Shown piece after piece: positions 1-8,601 of a DNA stretch of 64,000 bases; position 1 is the stretch's first letter, and the number at the start of each line of letters is the position of its first letter. The position numbers and the translations under genes are program-made. Source of the stretch: Micromonospora peucetia. Its GTDB lineage: Bacteria; Actinomycetota; Actinomycetes; Mycobacteriales; Micromonosporaceae. The stretch lies in assembly GCF_900091625.1 (NCBI RefSeq), contig NZ_FMIC01000002.1, positions 3,968,001 to 4,032,000 of the forward strand, in the 5' to 3' direction. Below the pieces are notes generated by a model. That model searched no databases, was not told the origin of the DNA, and worked only from the letters and a program-made list of their open reading frames with translations.

Positions 1-2
1 CC

Positions 3-536
3 GCCGCCGCCGGGGTGGCCGCCTGCGGCGGGGTTCCCGGCCGGCTGGAGCTGGTGAGCGCCCCCGGCCCGGTCCGGGGCGTGGTCGACTACGCACACAA
101 GGCGGACGCGATCGTCGCCGCGCTGGCCGCGCTGCGCGAGTTCGGCGCCGGCCGGTTGATCTGCGTGATCGGTGCCGGAGGCGACCGGGACCGGGGCAAG
201 CGGCCGGTGATGGGCGCCGCCGCGGCGGAGGGAGCCGACGTGGTGCTGGTGACCGACGACAACCCGCGCACCGAGGACCCGGCGGCGATCCGCGCCGAGG
301 TGCTCACCGGTGCCCGGCGCGCCGGCACGACGGCCCGGATCGAGGAGGTGGCCGACCGGCGGACGGCGATCGACGCGGCGGTCCGGCTGGCCGGGCCGGG
401 CGACGTGGTCGCGGTGCTCGGCAAGGGCCATGAGCGCGGGCAGGAGATCGGTGGCGAGGTGCTCCCGTTCGACGACCGCACCGAGCTGGCCGACGCGCTG
501 CGCGCGCGCTTCGCCGACCCGGCGGGTCAGCGGTGA
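3..536 (+). CDS. murE: UDP-MurNAc-L-Ala-D-Glu:meso-DAP ligase MurE, C-terminal part
   Basis: Cytoplasmic Mur ligase that adds the third residue of the peptidoglycan stem peptide. Only the last ~178 codons are in the window; the gene enters from the left edge with its first complete codon at base 3. The part seen covers the end of the central ATPase domain and the C-terminal Rossmann-like domain. It carries VVDYAHKADAI, GAGGDRDRGKRP and the DNPRTEDP motif; DNPR is the meso-diaminopimelate recognition signature, so a DAP rather than a lysine ligase. The K in YAHKADA replaces the more usual TP or NP. The stop overlaps the murF GTG start (GTGA), so the two are translationally coupled. Confidence 0.95.
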   Translation, partial: AAAGVAACGGVPGRLELVSAPGPVRGVVDYAHKADAIVAALAALREFGAGRLICVIGAGGDRDRGKRPVMGAAAAEGADVVLVTDDNPRTEDPAAIRAEVLTGARRAGTTARIEEVADRRTAIDAAVRLAGPGDVVAVLGKGHERGQEIGGEVLPFDDRTELADALRARFADPAGQR

Positions 537-1957
537 TCGCGCTCAGCCTGGCCGAGGTCGCCTCGGCGGTCGACGGTCGGCTGGCCGGCGCGGACCCGCA
601 GGTCCGGGTCACCGGGCCGGTCGAGTTCGACTCGCGCAAGGTGGGTCCGGGCGCGCTCTTCGTCGCCTTCCCGGGCGAGAAGGTGGACGGGCACGACTAC
701 GCCGCCGGGGCGGTGCGGGCCGGCGCCGTGGCGGTGCTCGGCACCCGGGAGGTGCCCGGCGTGCCGATGGTGCTGGTCGACGACGCGCTGGCCGCGCTGG
801 GCCGGCTGGCCCGCGCGGTGGTCGACCGGCTGCCCGGGCTCACCGTCATCGGGTTGACCGGCTCGTCGGGCAAGACCACCACCAAGGACCTGATCGCCCA
901 GCTCACCGCGCGGCTCGGCCCGACCGTCGCCCCGCCCGGGTCGTTCAACAACGAGCTGGGGCACCCGTACACGGCGTTGCAGGCCGGGCCGGAGACCCGC
1001 TACCTGGTGATGGAGAAGGGCGCCCGCGGGGTGGGACACGTGCGCTACCTCTGCGACGTGGTGCCGCCCCGGATCTCCGTGGTGCTCAACGTCGGGGTGG
1101 CGCACATCGGCGAGTTCGGCTCGGTGGAGACCATCGCGCTGGCCAAGGGCGAGTTGGTCGAGGCGCTGCCCGCCGACGGCCTGGCCGTGCTGAACGCCGA
1201 CGACCCGCTGGTCGACGCGATGGCCGCCCGTACGGTCGCCCGGGTGATCCGCTACGGCGAGGCGGCGCACGCCGACGTGCGGGCCGAGGACGTGACGCTG
1301 GACGACCGGGGGCGGCCCGCGTACACCCTGGTCACCCCGGAGGGGACCGCGCCGGTGCGGCTCGGGTTGACCGGCCGGCACCAGGTGTCCAACTCGCTCG
1401 CCGCCGCCGCGGTGGCCCGCGAGCTGGGCATGCCGCTGGCCGAGACGGCCACCGCGCTGGGTGCGCTGGGCCTGGTCTCCACCCGCCGGATGGACGTCTT
1501 CGAGCGCGCCGACGGGATCACCGTGATCGACGACTCGTACAACGCCAACCCCGCCTCGATGGCCGTCGCGCTGCGCGCGCTGGCCGGCATCGGGCGGGAG
1601 CGGCGCACCGTCGCGGTGCTCGGCTACATGGCTGAGCTGGGCCCGTTCGAACGCGACGGGCACGCCGAGGTCGGCCGGCTAACGGCCGAACTGGGCGTCG
1701 ACCGGCTGCTCGTGGTGGGCGAGCCGGCCGCGCCGATCCACGAAGGCGCGACATCGGTAGGTGACTGGGGAGGAGAGTCGGTGCTGCTCACCGATCAGGC
1801 GGCGGCCGTCGAGGTGCTGCGGAGCGAGTTACGGCCGGGAGACGTCGTCCTGGTGAAGGGCTCCCGGTACCGCACCTGGGAGGTGGCCGACGCGCTGCGC
1901 GCGGACGCCGCCGGCAAGGGTGCCAACGGGACGGCGACGGAGGGCGGCGCCGCATGA
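533..1957 (+). CDS. murF: UDP-MurNAc-tripeptide D-Ala-D-Ala ligase MurF
   Basis: Adds D-Ala-D-Ala to UDP-MurNAc-tripeptide, the last cytoplasmic Mur-ligase step. The protein is 474 aa, normal for the family. The N-terminal substrate domain has [16 protein letters not shown] (from about residue 33), the P-loop is GSSGKTTT at 110-117, and the central domain has [25 protein letters not shown] marks the C-terminal nucleotide and substrate region. The GTG start overlaps the murE stop by 4 nt and the stop overlaps the mraY start by 4 nt, so murE-murF-mraY is a tight operon. Confidence 0.97.
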   Translation: MIALSLAEVASAVDGRLAGADPQVRVTGPVEFDSRKVGPGALFVAFPGEKVDGHDYAAGAVRAGAVAVLGTREVPGVPMVLVDDALAALGRLARAVVDRLPGLTVIGLTGSSGKTTTKDLIAQLTARLGPTVAPPGSFNNELGHPYTALQAGPETRYLVMEKGARGVGHVRYLCDVVPPRISVVLNVGVAHIGEFGSVETIALAKGELVEALPADGLAVLNADDPLVDAMAARTVARVIRYGEAAHADVRAEDVTLDDRGRPAYTLVTPEGTAPVRLGLTGRHQVSNSLAAAAVARELGMPLAETATALGALGLVSTRRMDVFERADGITVIDDSYNANPASMAVALRALAGIGRERRTVAVLGYMAELGPFERDGHAEVGRLTAELGVDRLLVVGEPAAPIHEGATSVGDWGGESVLLTDQAAAVEVLRSELRPGDVVLVKGSRYRTWEVADALRADAAGKGANGTATEGGAA

Positions 1958-3078
1958 GGGCGGTCATCGTCGCCATCGGGGTGGCCTTCCTGGTGTCGCT
2001 GCTCGGCACCCCGATCGCGATCAAGGTCTTCACCAGTCTCAAGGCCGGGCAGCCGATCCGATCCCTCGGGCTCGCCAGCAACCAGGGCAAGAAGGGCACG
2101 CCGACGATGGGCGGCGTGGTGTTCATCCTCGCCACGGTCATCGCGTACGTGGCCGGTCACCTGGCCCTGACCACCCTGCCGGACGCGCAGATCGCCCAGG
2201 TCGAGCCGACGATCACCGCGCTGGTGCTGCTGGGGCTGATGGTCTTCTCCGGCGCCGTCGGTTTCATCGACGACTTCCTCAAGGTGCGCAAGCGGCACAG
2301 CGGGGGGCTCAACAAGCGCGGCAAGCTGTTCGGCCAGATCCTGGTCGGCGCGGTCTTCGGCGTGGTGGCGCTCTATTTCCCGAGCACCATGACCGACGCC
2401 TCGGGGGCGGCGACCAACACCGAGACGGTGGGCAGCACCACGCTCAGCTTCATCCGGGACATCCCGGCGCTCGACATCACCAAGATCGGCGCGGTGGTCC
2501 TCTTCATCTTCGTGGTGATGGCCGCGACCAACGGCGTCAACCTCACCGACGGCCTCGACGGCCTGGCCACCGGCGCCTCGGTGATGGTCCTGGCGGCGTA
2601 CGCGCTGATCGCGTTCTGGCAGTACCGGCACTGGTGCGCCGACCCGAACTACACCCAGGACTACTGCTACGCCGTCCGGGACCCGCTGGAGATCGCGCTG
2701 ATCGCCGGTGCGGCGGCCGGGGCCTGCGTCGGCTTCCTGTGGTGGAACACCTCGCCGGCACGGATCTTCATGGGCGACACCGGCGCGCTGGGCCTCGGCG
2801 GCCTGATCGCCGGCATGGCGATGTCCACCCGGACGATCCTGCTGCTGCCCATCATCGGCGGCCTCTTCGTGATCATCACGATGTCCCTGGTGATCCAGGT
2901 CATCTCGTTCCGTACCACCGGCAAGCGGGTGTTCCGGATGTCGCCGCTGCATCACCACTTCGAGCTCGCCGGCTGGAGCGAGGTCAACATCGTGGTCCGC
3001 TTCTGGATCATCGCCGGCATCGGCGTGGCCATCGCGCTCGGCCTGTTCTACAGCGAGTTCCTGGCCAACATGACCTGA
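1954..3078 (+). CDS. mraY: Phospho-MurNAc-pentapeptide transferase MraY
   Basis: Polytopic membrane enzyme that moves phospho-MurNAc-pentapeptide from UDP to undecaprenyl phosphate, forming lipid I. It is 374 aa with about 10 membrane segments. Family motifs visible are [27 protein letters not shown] (Mg-binding Asp pair), [10 protein letters not shown] and SPLHHHFEL. The start is the ATG of an ATGA overlap with murF. In most actinomycetes murD follows directly; here the stop is followed 18 nt later by a strong hairpin and then ftsW. Confidence 0.97.
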   Translation: MRAVIVAIGVAFLVSLLGTPIAIKVFTSLKAGQPIRSLGLASNQGKKGTPTMGGVVFILATVIAYVAGHLALTTLPDAQIAQVEPTITALVLLGLMVFSGAVGFIDDFLKVRKRHSGGLNKRGKLFGQILVGAVFGVVALYFPSTMTDASGAATNTETVGSTTLSFIRDIPALDITKIGAVVLFIFVVMAATNGVNLTDGLDGLATGASVMVLAAYALIAFWQYRHWCADPNYTQDYCYAVRDPLEIALIAGAAAGACVGFLWWNTSPARIFMGDTGALGLGGLIAGMAMSTRTILLLPIIGGLFVIITMSLVIQVISFRTTGKRVFRMSPLHHHFELAGWSEVNIVVRFWIIAGIGVAIALGLFYSEFLANMT

Positions 3079-3096
3079 GCCGGCCGGCAGGCCCTG

Positions 3097-3133
3097 CCGC
3101 GGGGCCCGGGCGCGCGTCGCCCGGGCCCCGCGG
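3097..3133 (+). terminator. Strong 16-bp hairpin after mraY
   Basis: A perfect 16-bp inverted repeat (arms 3097-3112 and 3118-3133, left arm CCGCGGGGCCCGGGCG) with a 5-nt loop begins 18 nt after the mraY stop. There is no T-tract, which is common for actinobacterial terminators. It probably ends or attenuates the murE-murF-mraY transcript. It lies where murD would normally be. Confidence 0.7.
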
Positions 3134-3253
3134 CGCGTCCGGAGGCGGTACGGCCCACGCGTTCCGCCGCAGGCCCGACACGCCGACCGGCCGGTTGCGC
3201 CGGTGGCGGCACCGGGAAACCGCCATGATGTCGGGGTGGGGGAGGGACGAGGC

Positions 3254-4798
3254 ATGGAGGTCACGACAGAGGGGACGCCCGGGCGGTCACCGGGGGGCAG
3301 GCGTACCCGCGACGCGCCGGCGGCGACGCGGGGGCCAGACGACCCCGGTCCCCGGGCGTCTCGCGGGGTGGACGCCGCAGGCGGGCTGGCCGCGTTGCGC
3401 GGGCTGCTGGACCGGCCGCTGGCCTCCTACTACCTGCTGCTGTCGAGCGCCGGCCTGCTGCTGCTGATCGGCCTCACCATGGTCTTCTCGGCAACCAGCG
3501 TCCGGGACTACGCGGCCAACGGCAACGCCTCGACCTCCGTGGTGAAGCAGGCGATGTTCGCCGTGATCGGCATCGTCGTGTTCTGGGTCTGCCAGCGGCT
3601 GCCGGCGACGACCTACCGCTCCCTGGGCCGGCCGTTGCTCTTCACCGCCGTCGGCCTGCTGCTGGTGCTCAACCTGCTGCTCGTGTACGCCCGGCTGACC
3701 AAGCAGGAGTCGGCCCAGATCGGCCCGATCGAGGCCCGGCTGCTCTGGCTCTTCGTCGGCGGCATCCAGGTGCAACCCTCCGAGTTCGCGAAGTTCGCCC
3801 TGGTGCTCTGGGGAGCCCACGTGATCGCCCGCAAGGGCGCGGCGCTGGGCTGGTGGCGCGAGCTGGCCACCCCGCTCTTCCCCGTGGTCGGCCTGCTCTT
3901 CGTGCTGGTCGGCTACAACGACCTGGGCACCATGCTCTGCCTGCTGGCCCTGGTGGTGGGGCTGCTCTGGGCGGCCGGGGTGCGCAAGCGGGTCTTCGCC
4001 GCACTCTCCGCGGTGGGCCTGCTCGGCATCGGCCTGCTGGTCGCGGTGGCCTCGCTCGGCGCCGGCTCGGGCGAGACGGGCGCGAAGAACTACCGGCTGG
4101 CCCGGCTGACCGCCTTCATCAGCCCACCGCCGCCGGACCAGTGCAAACTGGAGGACTGCTACCAGATCGCCCAGGCCCGGTACGCGATCGAGAACGGCGG
4201 GTGGTTCGGCGTCGGCCTCGGCAAGAGCATCGCCAAGTGGGAGTGGCTGCCAGCGGCGGAGAACGACTTCATCTTCGCGGTGGTCGCCGAGGAACTGGGC
4301 GTCGTCGGGTGTGTGGTGGTGGTGGCGCTCTTCGCCGTGCTGGCGTACACCGGCCTGCGGATCGCCCGCCGGGTCGAGGACCCGTTCCGCCGGCTCGCCG
4401 CCGCGGCGGCGACCACCTGGCTGGTCGGCCAGGCGGTGATCAACATCGGTGGGGTGGTCGGCCTGCTGCCGCTGACCGGTGTGCCGCTGCCGTTCATCTC
4501 CGACGGCGGAAGCGCCCTGGTCGTCACCCTCGCCGCGATCGGGATGCTCGCCTCCTTCGCCCGCGCCGAACCCGACGCGGCCAGAGCGCTGCATGCCCGT
4601 CCGCCGGCCCGATGGGTCCGACTACTCTGGGCCCCGTTGCCGCCGCTTCCGGGGCGACGCCGCCGTCCGGCGGCGCCTCCGGCTGCCCGAGGGTCCGTAC
4701 CCCGGTCGCGGGAGCGGCGGCCGGACGACCAGGCCGCACCGCGCGGCGTCCGGCTGGCCCGGACTCGCCGCGGGTCGGCTGACGAGAGGAGACGTTGA
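3254..4798 (+). CDS. ftsW: SEDS-family septal glycosyltransferase FtsW
   Basis: Peptidoglycan polymerase of the divisome. I chose the ATG at 3254 because GGAGGG (3241-3246) lies 7 nt upstream; the frame stays open 17 codons further up to a GTG at 3203 with no such site. The product is 514 aa: a ~50-residue charged cytoplasmic tail, about 10 membrane segments from TYYLLLSSAGLLLL-like sequence onward, AENDFIFAVVAEELG in the large extracellular loop region, PLPFISDGGSALV near the end (SEDS signature), then an Arg/Pro-rich cytoplasmic tail. The stop TGA overlaps the murG ATG by one base (TGATG). The gene follows mraY directly with no murD. Confidence 0.94.
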   Translation: MEVTTEGTPGRSPGGRRTRDAPAATRGPDDPGPRASRGVDAAGGLAALRGLLDRPLASYYLLLSSAGLLLLIGLTMVFSATSVRDYAANGNASTSVVKQAMFAVIGIVVFWVCQRLPATTYRSLGRPLLFTAVGLLLVLNLLLVYARLTKQESAQIGPIEARLLWLFVGGIQVQPSEFAKFALVLWGAHVIARKGAALGWWRELATPLFPVVGLLFVLVGYNDLGTMLCLLALVVGLLWAAGVRKRVFAALSAVGLLGIGLLVAVASLGAGSGETGAKNYRLARLTAFISPPPPDQCKLEDCYQIAQARYAIENGGWFGVGLGKSIAKWEWLPAAENDFIFAVVAEELGVVGCVVVVALFAVLAYTGLRIARRVEDPFRRLAAAAATTWLVGQAVINIGGVVGLLPLTGVPLPFISDGGSALVVTLAAIGMLASFARAEPDAARALHARPPARWVRLLWAPLPPLPGRRRRPAAPPAARGSVPRSRERRPDDQAAPRGVRLARTRRGSADERRR

Positions 4799-5904
4799 TG
4801 GGTCCGCTGCGTTCGGTGGTGCTCGCGGGAGGTGGCACCGGGGGACACATCTACCCGTTGCTCGCCTTCGCCGACTGCCTGCGCCGACACGACCCCGGCG
4901 TCCGGATCACCTGCCTGGGCACACCGAGGGGCCTGGAGAACGAGTTGATCCCGCCGCAGGGCTACGACCTGCGTCAGATCCCGGCCTACCAGCTGCCCCG
5001 GTCGGTGAACATGAACCTGGTCAGGACGCCCGGCCGGATGTGGACCGCGGCCCGCGCCGCGGGCAAGGTCATCGACGAGGTGCGGGCCGACGTGGTGGTC
5101 GGCTTCGGCGGGTACGTCTCCGTGCCGGCCTACCTCGCCGCCTGGCGCCGCGAGCTGCCGATCGTGATCCACGAGGTGAACGTGCCGCCGGGGGTGGCCA
5201 ACCGGCTGGGGATGAGGTTCACCAAACACGTGGCGGTCGGCTTCCCGCACCAGCCCGTCCAGGCCGAGGCACTGCGCGACGCCCGGGTGGTCGGCGTGCC
5301 GCTGCGCCGGGGCATCGCCGGGCTGGACCGGGTCGCCATGCGCAACCGGGCGCGGGCCCACTTCGGGCTCCGTCCCGACCTGCCGGTGCTCTTCGTCGCC
5401 GGTGGCTCGCAGGGCGCCCGCTCGATCAACCTCGCCGTCGCCGGGGCGGCCAAGGAGCTGGCCCGCAACGGGGTGCAGGTGCTGCACGTGATCGGCGCCC
5501 GCAACGAGCCGGTGCCGGTCCCCACGGACCTGCCGGTCCCGTACGTGACGCTGCCGTACCTGTCCGAGATGGAGGCCGGCTACGCCGCGGCGGACCTGAT
5601 GCTCGGCCGGGGCGGGGCGATGACCTGCGCGGAGGTGGCGGCGATCGGACTGCCCACCATCTACGTGCCGTACCCGCACAGCAACCAGGAGCAGAAGCGC
5701 AACGCGCTGCCCGTGGTGGAGGCCGGCGGCGGGCTGCTCGTCGACGACGCCGAGCTGACCCCGGACTGGGTCGAGCGGACCGTCATCCCGCTGATCCGCG
5801 ACCCGCACCGGCTGCACACGATGGGTGCCGCCGCAGCCGGGTACGGGCGCCGCGACGGCGACGAGGCGCTGCTCAACTTCGTCTACGAGGCGGTGGCCCG
5901 GTGA
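4798..5904 (+). CDS. murG: UDP-GlcNAc:lipid I N-acetylglucosaminyltransferase MurG
   Basis: Peripheral membrane GT-B enzyme that converts lipid I to lipid II. The product is 368 aa. The glycine-rich loop GGGTGGHIYPLL (residues 11-22) is at the N-terminus, and the C-terminal UDP-GlcNAc site has GGSQGARSIN, GRGGAMTCAE and YPHSNQEQKRNA. An in-frame TTG at 4795 is only 2 nt from the AGGAGA ribosome site, so the ATG at 4798 (5 nt spacing) is preferred. The start overlaps the ftsW stop. The last bases, GTGAGC, begin a dispersed repeat and a possible mini-ORF. Confidence 0.96.
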   Translation: MGPLRSVVLAGGGTGGHIYPLLAFADCLRRHDPGVRITCLGTPRGLENELIPPQGYDLRQIPAYQLPRSVNMNLVRTPGRMWTAARAAGKVIDEVRADVVVGFGGYVSVPAYLAAWRRELPIVIHEVNVPPGVANRLGMRFTKHVAVGFPHQPVQAEALRDARVVGVPLRRGIAGLDRVAMRNRARAHFGLRPDLPVLFVAGGSQGARSINLAVAGAAKELARNGVQVLHVIGARNEPVPVPTDLPVPYVTLPYLSEMEAGYAAADLMLGRGGAMTCAEVAAIGLPTIYVPYPHSNQEQKRNALPVVEAGGGLLVDDAELTPDWVERTVIPLIRDPHRLHTMGAAAAGYGRRDGDEALLNFVYEAVAR

Positions 5905-5993
5905 GCGCGAGGAGTGAGCTTGCGAGCCCCGCAGTCGCGAACGACGGTGGCCCGGTGACCGGGCGCACCGCGACGGGAAGGTACTCGGCATGA
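5901..5993 (+). CDS. Bridging mini-ORF between murG and murC (30 codons)
   Basis: The GTG at 5901 overlaps the murG stop (GTGA). The frame stays open for 30 codons, beginning [14 protein letters not shown], and its TGA (5991-5993) overlaps the murC ATG (ATGA). No known domain. The first half is a dispersed 33-nt repeat also found at the hisC-hisB junction. It may pass terminating ribosomes from murG to murC. Whether it is translated is unknown. Confidence 0.35.
   Translation: MSARSELASPAVANDGGPVTGRTATGRYSA
5903..5935 (+). repeat. 33-nt dispersed repeat, copy 1
   Basis: The 33 bases starting GAGCGCGAGGAG and ending CCCCGCAGT are identical to 24268-24300, 18 kb away at the hisC-hisB junction. 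Both copies sit exactly on a gene end and run into the gap before the next start. Confidence 0.85.
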
Positions 5994-7543
5994 ACACCGC
6001 ACAGTTCACCCCGGCCGGCACGCTCACCGCCGAGGACCTCGGCACGATCCACCTGATCGGGGTCGGCGGGGTCGGCATGAGCGGGCTGGCCCGGCTCTTC
6101 CTCACCCGGGGCATCCGGGTCTCCGGCAGTGAGCTGCGGGAGTGGCCCTCCCTGGCCGGAATGCGCGCCCTCGGCGGCACCATCCACATGAGCCACGAGG
6201 CGTCCAACCTCGACGGCGTCGACACCGTCGTCTATTCCTCGGCGATCCCGCAGGACCATCTGGAGATGGTGGAGGCGCGCCGGCGGGGCCTGCGCGTGCT
6301 GCACCGCTCCGAGGCCCTGGCCGCCGCGATGACTGGCCGCCGGACGGTGGCGGTCGCCGGCACCCACGGCAAGACCACCACCACGTCGATGGTCACCATG
6401 GTGCTCCAGCAGGCCGGGCAGGATCCGTCCTTCGTGATCGGCGGGGAGATCTCGGAGGTGGGCTCGGGCGCCCACCACGGCACCGGCGAGTACTTCGTGG
6501 TCGAGGCGGACGAGAGCGACCGTTCCTTCCTGATCTACCGTCCGTACGTGTCGATCATCACCAACGTCGAGGCCGACCACCTGAACACCTATGGCGACCT
6601 CGCCACGCTGGAGGCGGCCTTCGCCGAGTTCGCCCGGCTCACCGACCCGGACGGATTCATCATCACCTGTGCCGACGACCCGGGCGGGCGACGGCTGGCC
6701 GAGACGCTGCGCGCGGAGGGGCGTCGGGTGCACACCTACGGCGAGGCGGCCGACGCCGACCTGCGGCTGACCGACATCGCCTCGTCGGCCCGGGGCGTGC
6801 GTTACCTGGCGGGCATCGACGGGCGGTCGCTCGGCGAGTTCCGGCTGCCGGTGCCGGGGCGGCACATGGGGCTCAACAGCGCCTCGGCCGTGCTGGCCGA
6901 GTACCTTCTGGGCCTGCCGCTGGAGGCGGCGGAGGGCGCGCTCGCGGCGTTCCCCGGCGTGCGGCGGCGCTTCGAGCGCAAGGGCGTCGCGGACGACGTG
7001 CTGGTCTACGACGAGTACGCCTACCACCCGACCTCGATGACGCTGGCTTTGCAGACGCTGCGCGAGGTGGCCGGGGACGGCCGACTGATCGTGGTCTTCC
7101 AGCCCTACCGGCTCTACCGCACCCGCGACCTTCAGGCGGAGATCGCCGAGGCACTGGCCATCGCCGACGAGCTGGTGCTGCTGGAGGTCTTCGGCCCGGG
7201 CGAACTGCGCGAGCCGGGGGAGGGTTCGGCGGCGCTGGTCGAGGCGGTGTCGCTGCCGGCGGAGCGGAAGGTCTTCGTGGACTCGTGGGAGGCCGCGCCG
7301 GTGGAGGTGGCCCGGCGGGCCCGCCCCGGCGACGTCGTGGTGACCATGGGCGCCCCGCCGATCTCGCTGATGGGCGACCAGTTGCTGGACGTGCTGTCGA
7401 CGCGTACCGCCGATCCGGCGACGCCGGCGGGCACGACGCCCGGCGGTGACGCGGGCGGTGCGACGACCATCGGCGGCACCGTCCCCGGCGTCGGCGGTGC
7501 GGGCGGCGCGGTCCCGGACGGCGCGGCGCCCGCGGCCGGATGA
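5990..7543 (+). CDS. murC: UDP-N-acetylmuramate--L-alanine ligase MurC
   Basis: Adds L-Ala to UDP-MurNAc, the first stem-peptide residue. The product is 517 aa. The N-terminal UDP site is HLIGVGGVGMSGLAR (about residues 17-31), the P-loop is GTHGKTTTTSM, and the central domain has VVEADESDRSF and NVEADHLN. FQPYRLYRTRDL and EYAYHPT mark the C-terminal domain. The last ~45 residues are a Gly/Ala/Pro-rich tail absent from most MurC proteins. The ATG overlaps the mini-ORF stop, and the gene's TGA overlaps the ftsQ start. Confidence 0.96.
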   Translation: MNTAQFTPAGTLTAEDLGTIHLIGVGGVGMSGLARLFLTRGIRVSGSELREWPSLAGMRALGGTIHMSHEASNLDGVDTVVYSSAIPQDHLEMVEARRRGLRVLHRSEALAAAMTGRRTVAVAGTHGKTTTTSMVTMVLQQAGQDPSFVIGGEISEVGSGAHHGTGEYFVVEADESDRSFLIYRPYVSIITNVEADHLNTYGDLATLEAAFAEFARLTDPDGFIITCADDPGGRRLAETLRAEGRRVHTYGEAADADLRLTDIASSARGVRYLAGIDGRSLGEFRLPVPGRHMGLNSASAVLAEYLLGLPLEAAEGALAAFPGVRRRFERKGVADDVLVYDEYAYHPTSMTLALQTLREVAGDGRLIVVFQPYRLYRTRDLQAEIAEALAIADELVLLEVFGPGELREPGEGSAALVEAVSLPAERKVFVDSWEAAPVEVARRARPGDVVVTMGAPPISLMGDQLLDVLSTRTADPATPAGTTPGGDAGGATTIGGTVPGVGGAGGAVPDGAAPAAG

Positions 7544-8355
7544 GTCCCGGTCCGGCGCGGGGGCGCACCACCGGCGCGGACGGCGGCGGCCGGCGCGGGC
7601 CGGTGCGCCGGTGGCAGCTGGTCCGGGCCGGCAGCGACGCCGTTCCGGCTTCGACCCGCCGGTTCATGGCCCGGGCCCGGCAGCGTCGGATGCGCGCGGC
7701 GCTGCCGTGGGCGGTCGCGGCGGGTGCGCTCGGCGTGGCCGGGCTGATCGCCTGGACCATGCTCGGCACCGGCCTGTTCGGGGTGCGTGAGGTCCGCGTC
7801 GAGGGCGCCGAACTGGTCACCGCGGTGCAGGTCCGCGACGCGGCTGCGGTGCCCGACGACGCCCCGCTGGCCCGGGTGGACCTGGCCGCCACCGCGCGCC
7901 GGGTCGGCGGGCTGCCGGCGGTCCAGCGGGCGGTGGTGACCCGGGACTGGCCGGACACGCTGGTGGTGCGGGTGACCGAGCGCACCGGCGTGGCGGCGGT
8001 GCCGCGCGGGGAGCAGTTCGTGGTGATCGACCGCGCGGGCGTGGTCTTCCGGACCGTGCCACGGCCCCCCGACGGCCTGCCGGTGGTCCGTCTCGCCGAG
8101 CCGGGACCGGGCGACGGGTCGACCCGGGCGGCGCTGGAGGTGCTCGGCGCGCTCACCCCGCCGCTGCGCGCCGAACTGGTGGACGTGACCGTCGAGGGGC
8201 TGGCCCGGATCACGCTGCGGCTGCGCGGCGGCCGGGTGGTGGTCTGGGGGGACGCGACCCGGGGCGCGGACAAGGCCCGGGTGGCCAGCGCCCTGCTCGG
8301 CCGCAAGGCCGACACCATCGACGTCAGTGCGCCGGATGTGGTGACCCTGCGGTGA
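7540..8355 (+). CDS. ftsQ: Cell division protein FtsQ (POTRA domain)
   Basis: Single-pass divisome scaffold that links FtsZ-ring proteins to the septal synthase complex. It is 271 aa: a basic ~60-residue cytoplasmic N-terminus, one membrane helix around residues 62-84 (LPWAVAAGALGVAGLIAW), then a POTRA domain starting FGVREVRVEGAELV and the FtsQ domain with DWPDTLVVRVTER. The start is an ATGA overlap with murC. A hairpin and a separate ftsZ promoter follow the stop. Confidence 0.93.
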   Translation: MSPGPARGRTTGADGGGRRGPVRRWQLVRAGSDAVPASTRRFMARARQRRMRAALPWAVAAGALGVAGLIAWTMLGTGLFGVREVRVEGAELVTAVQVRDAAAVPDDAPLARVDLAATARRVGGLPAVQRAVVTRDWPDTLVVRVTERTGVAAVPRGEQFVVIDRAGVVFRTVPRPPDGLPVVRLAEPGPGDGSTRAALEVLGALTPPLRAELVDVTVEGLARITLRLRGGRVVVWGDATRGADKARVASALLGRKADTIDVSAPDVVTLR

Positions 8356-8384
8356 CCGGGGGCTCGGCCCGTGACGTGACCCGC

Positions 8385-8413
8385 CCCGCTCCGGCGGCGA
8401 CACGCCGAGCGGG
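8385..8413 (+). terminator. Hairpin after ftsQ
   Basis: CCCGCT (8385-8390), one bulged C, then CGGCG pairs with CGCCG-AGCGGG (8403-8413) around a 6-nt loop, giving 11 bp. It begins 29 nt after the ftsQ stop and ahead of the ftsZ promoter, so it may separate the mur/ftsQ transcript from ftsZ. Confidence 0.55.
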
Positions 8414-8465
8414 TCCTTGGCTCATCGCGTGAGGGCGCTTACGTTGCCCCGAAGGGGATCAGTGG

Positions 8466-8494
8466 TTGACATAACTGTAAGCCTCTAGTAGAGG
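8466..8494 (+). promoter_or_regulatory. ftsZ promoter with CCTCTA-G-TAGAGG palindrome
   Basis: TTGACA at 8466-8471 is a perfect -35 box; with 17-bp spacing the -10 is TAGAGG (8489-8494). The -10 is the right arm of a palindrome, CCTCTA (8482-8487) / TAGAGG. A CCTC...GAGGGT-type dyad just upstream of ftsZ is, as I recall, common in actinobacteria, so a regulator site is plausible. The 5' leader would be about 100 nt. Confidence 0.6.
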
Positions 8495-8601
8495 GTGAGG
8501 GTTCTACCCTGATCCTCGCTGGTGACAGCTTTCGTCGGCTGCTGGTCTGGCCAGGCCTTACCCGGTCGGCCCATGCCAATCTCGAAGGGAAAGGACCGGA
8601 G

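Noticed and set aside
1920..3467. 515-codon plus frame over mraY and the mraY-ftsW gap, checked as a possible murD remnant
   Set aside because: Out-of-frame shadow of mraY. The translation is Arg/Pro/Gly-rich with no Mur-ligase P-loop or other MurD motif.
4795..4797. TTG as murG start
   Set aside because: Only 2 nt from the ribosome site; the adjacent ATG (4798) has proper spacing.
4159..6225. 688-codon minus-strand frame across ftsW, murG and murC
   Set aside because: Antisense shadow; no recognisable domain, and three certain genes lie on the other strand.
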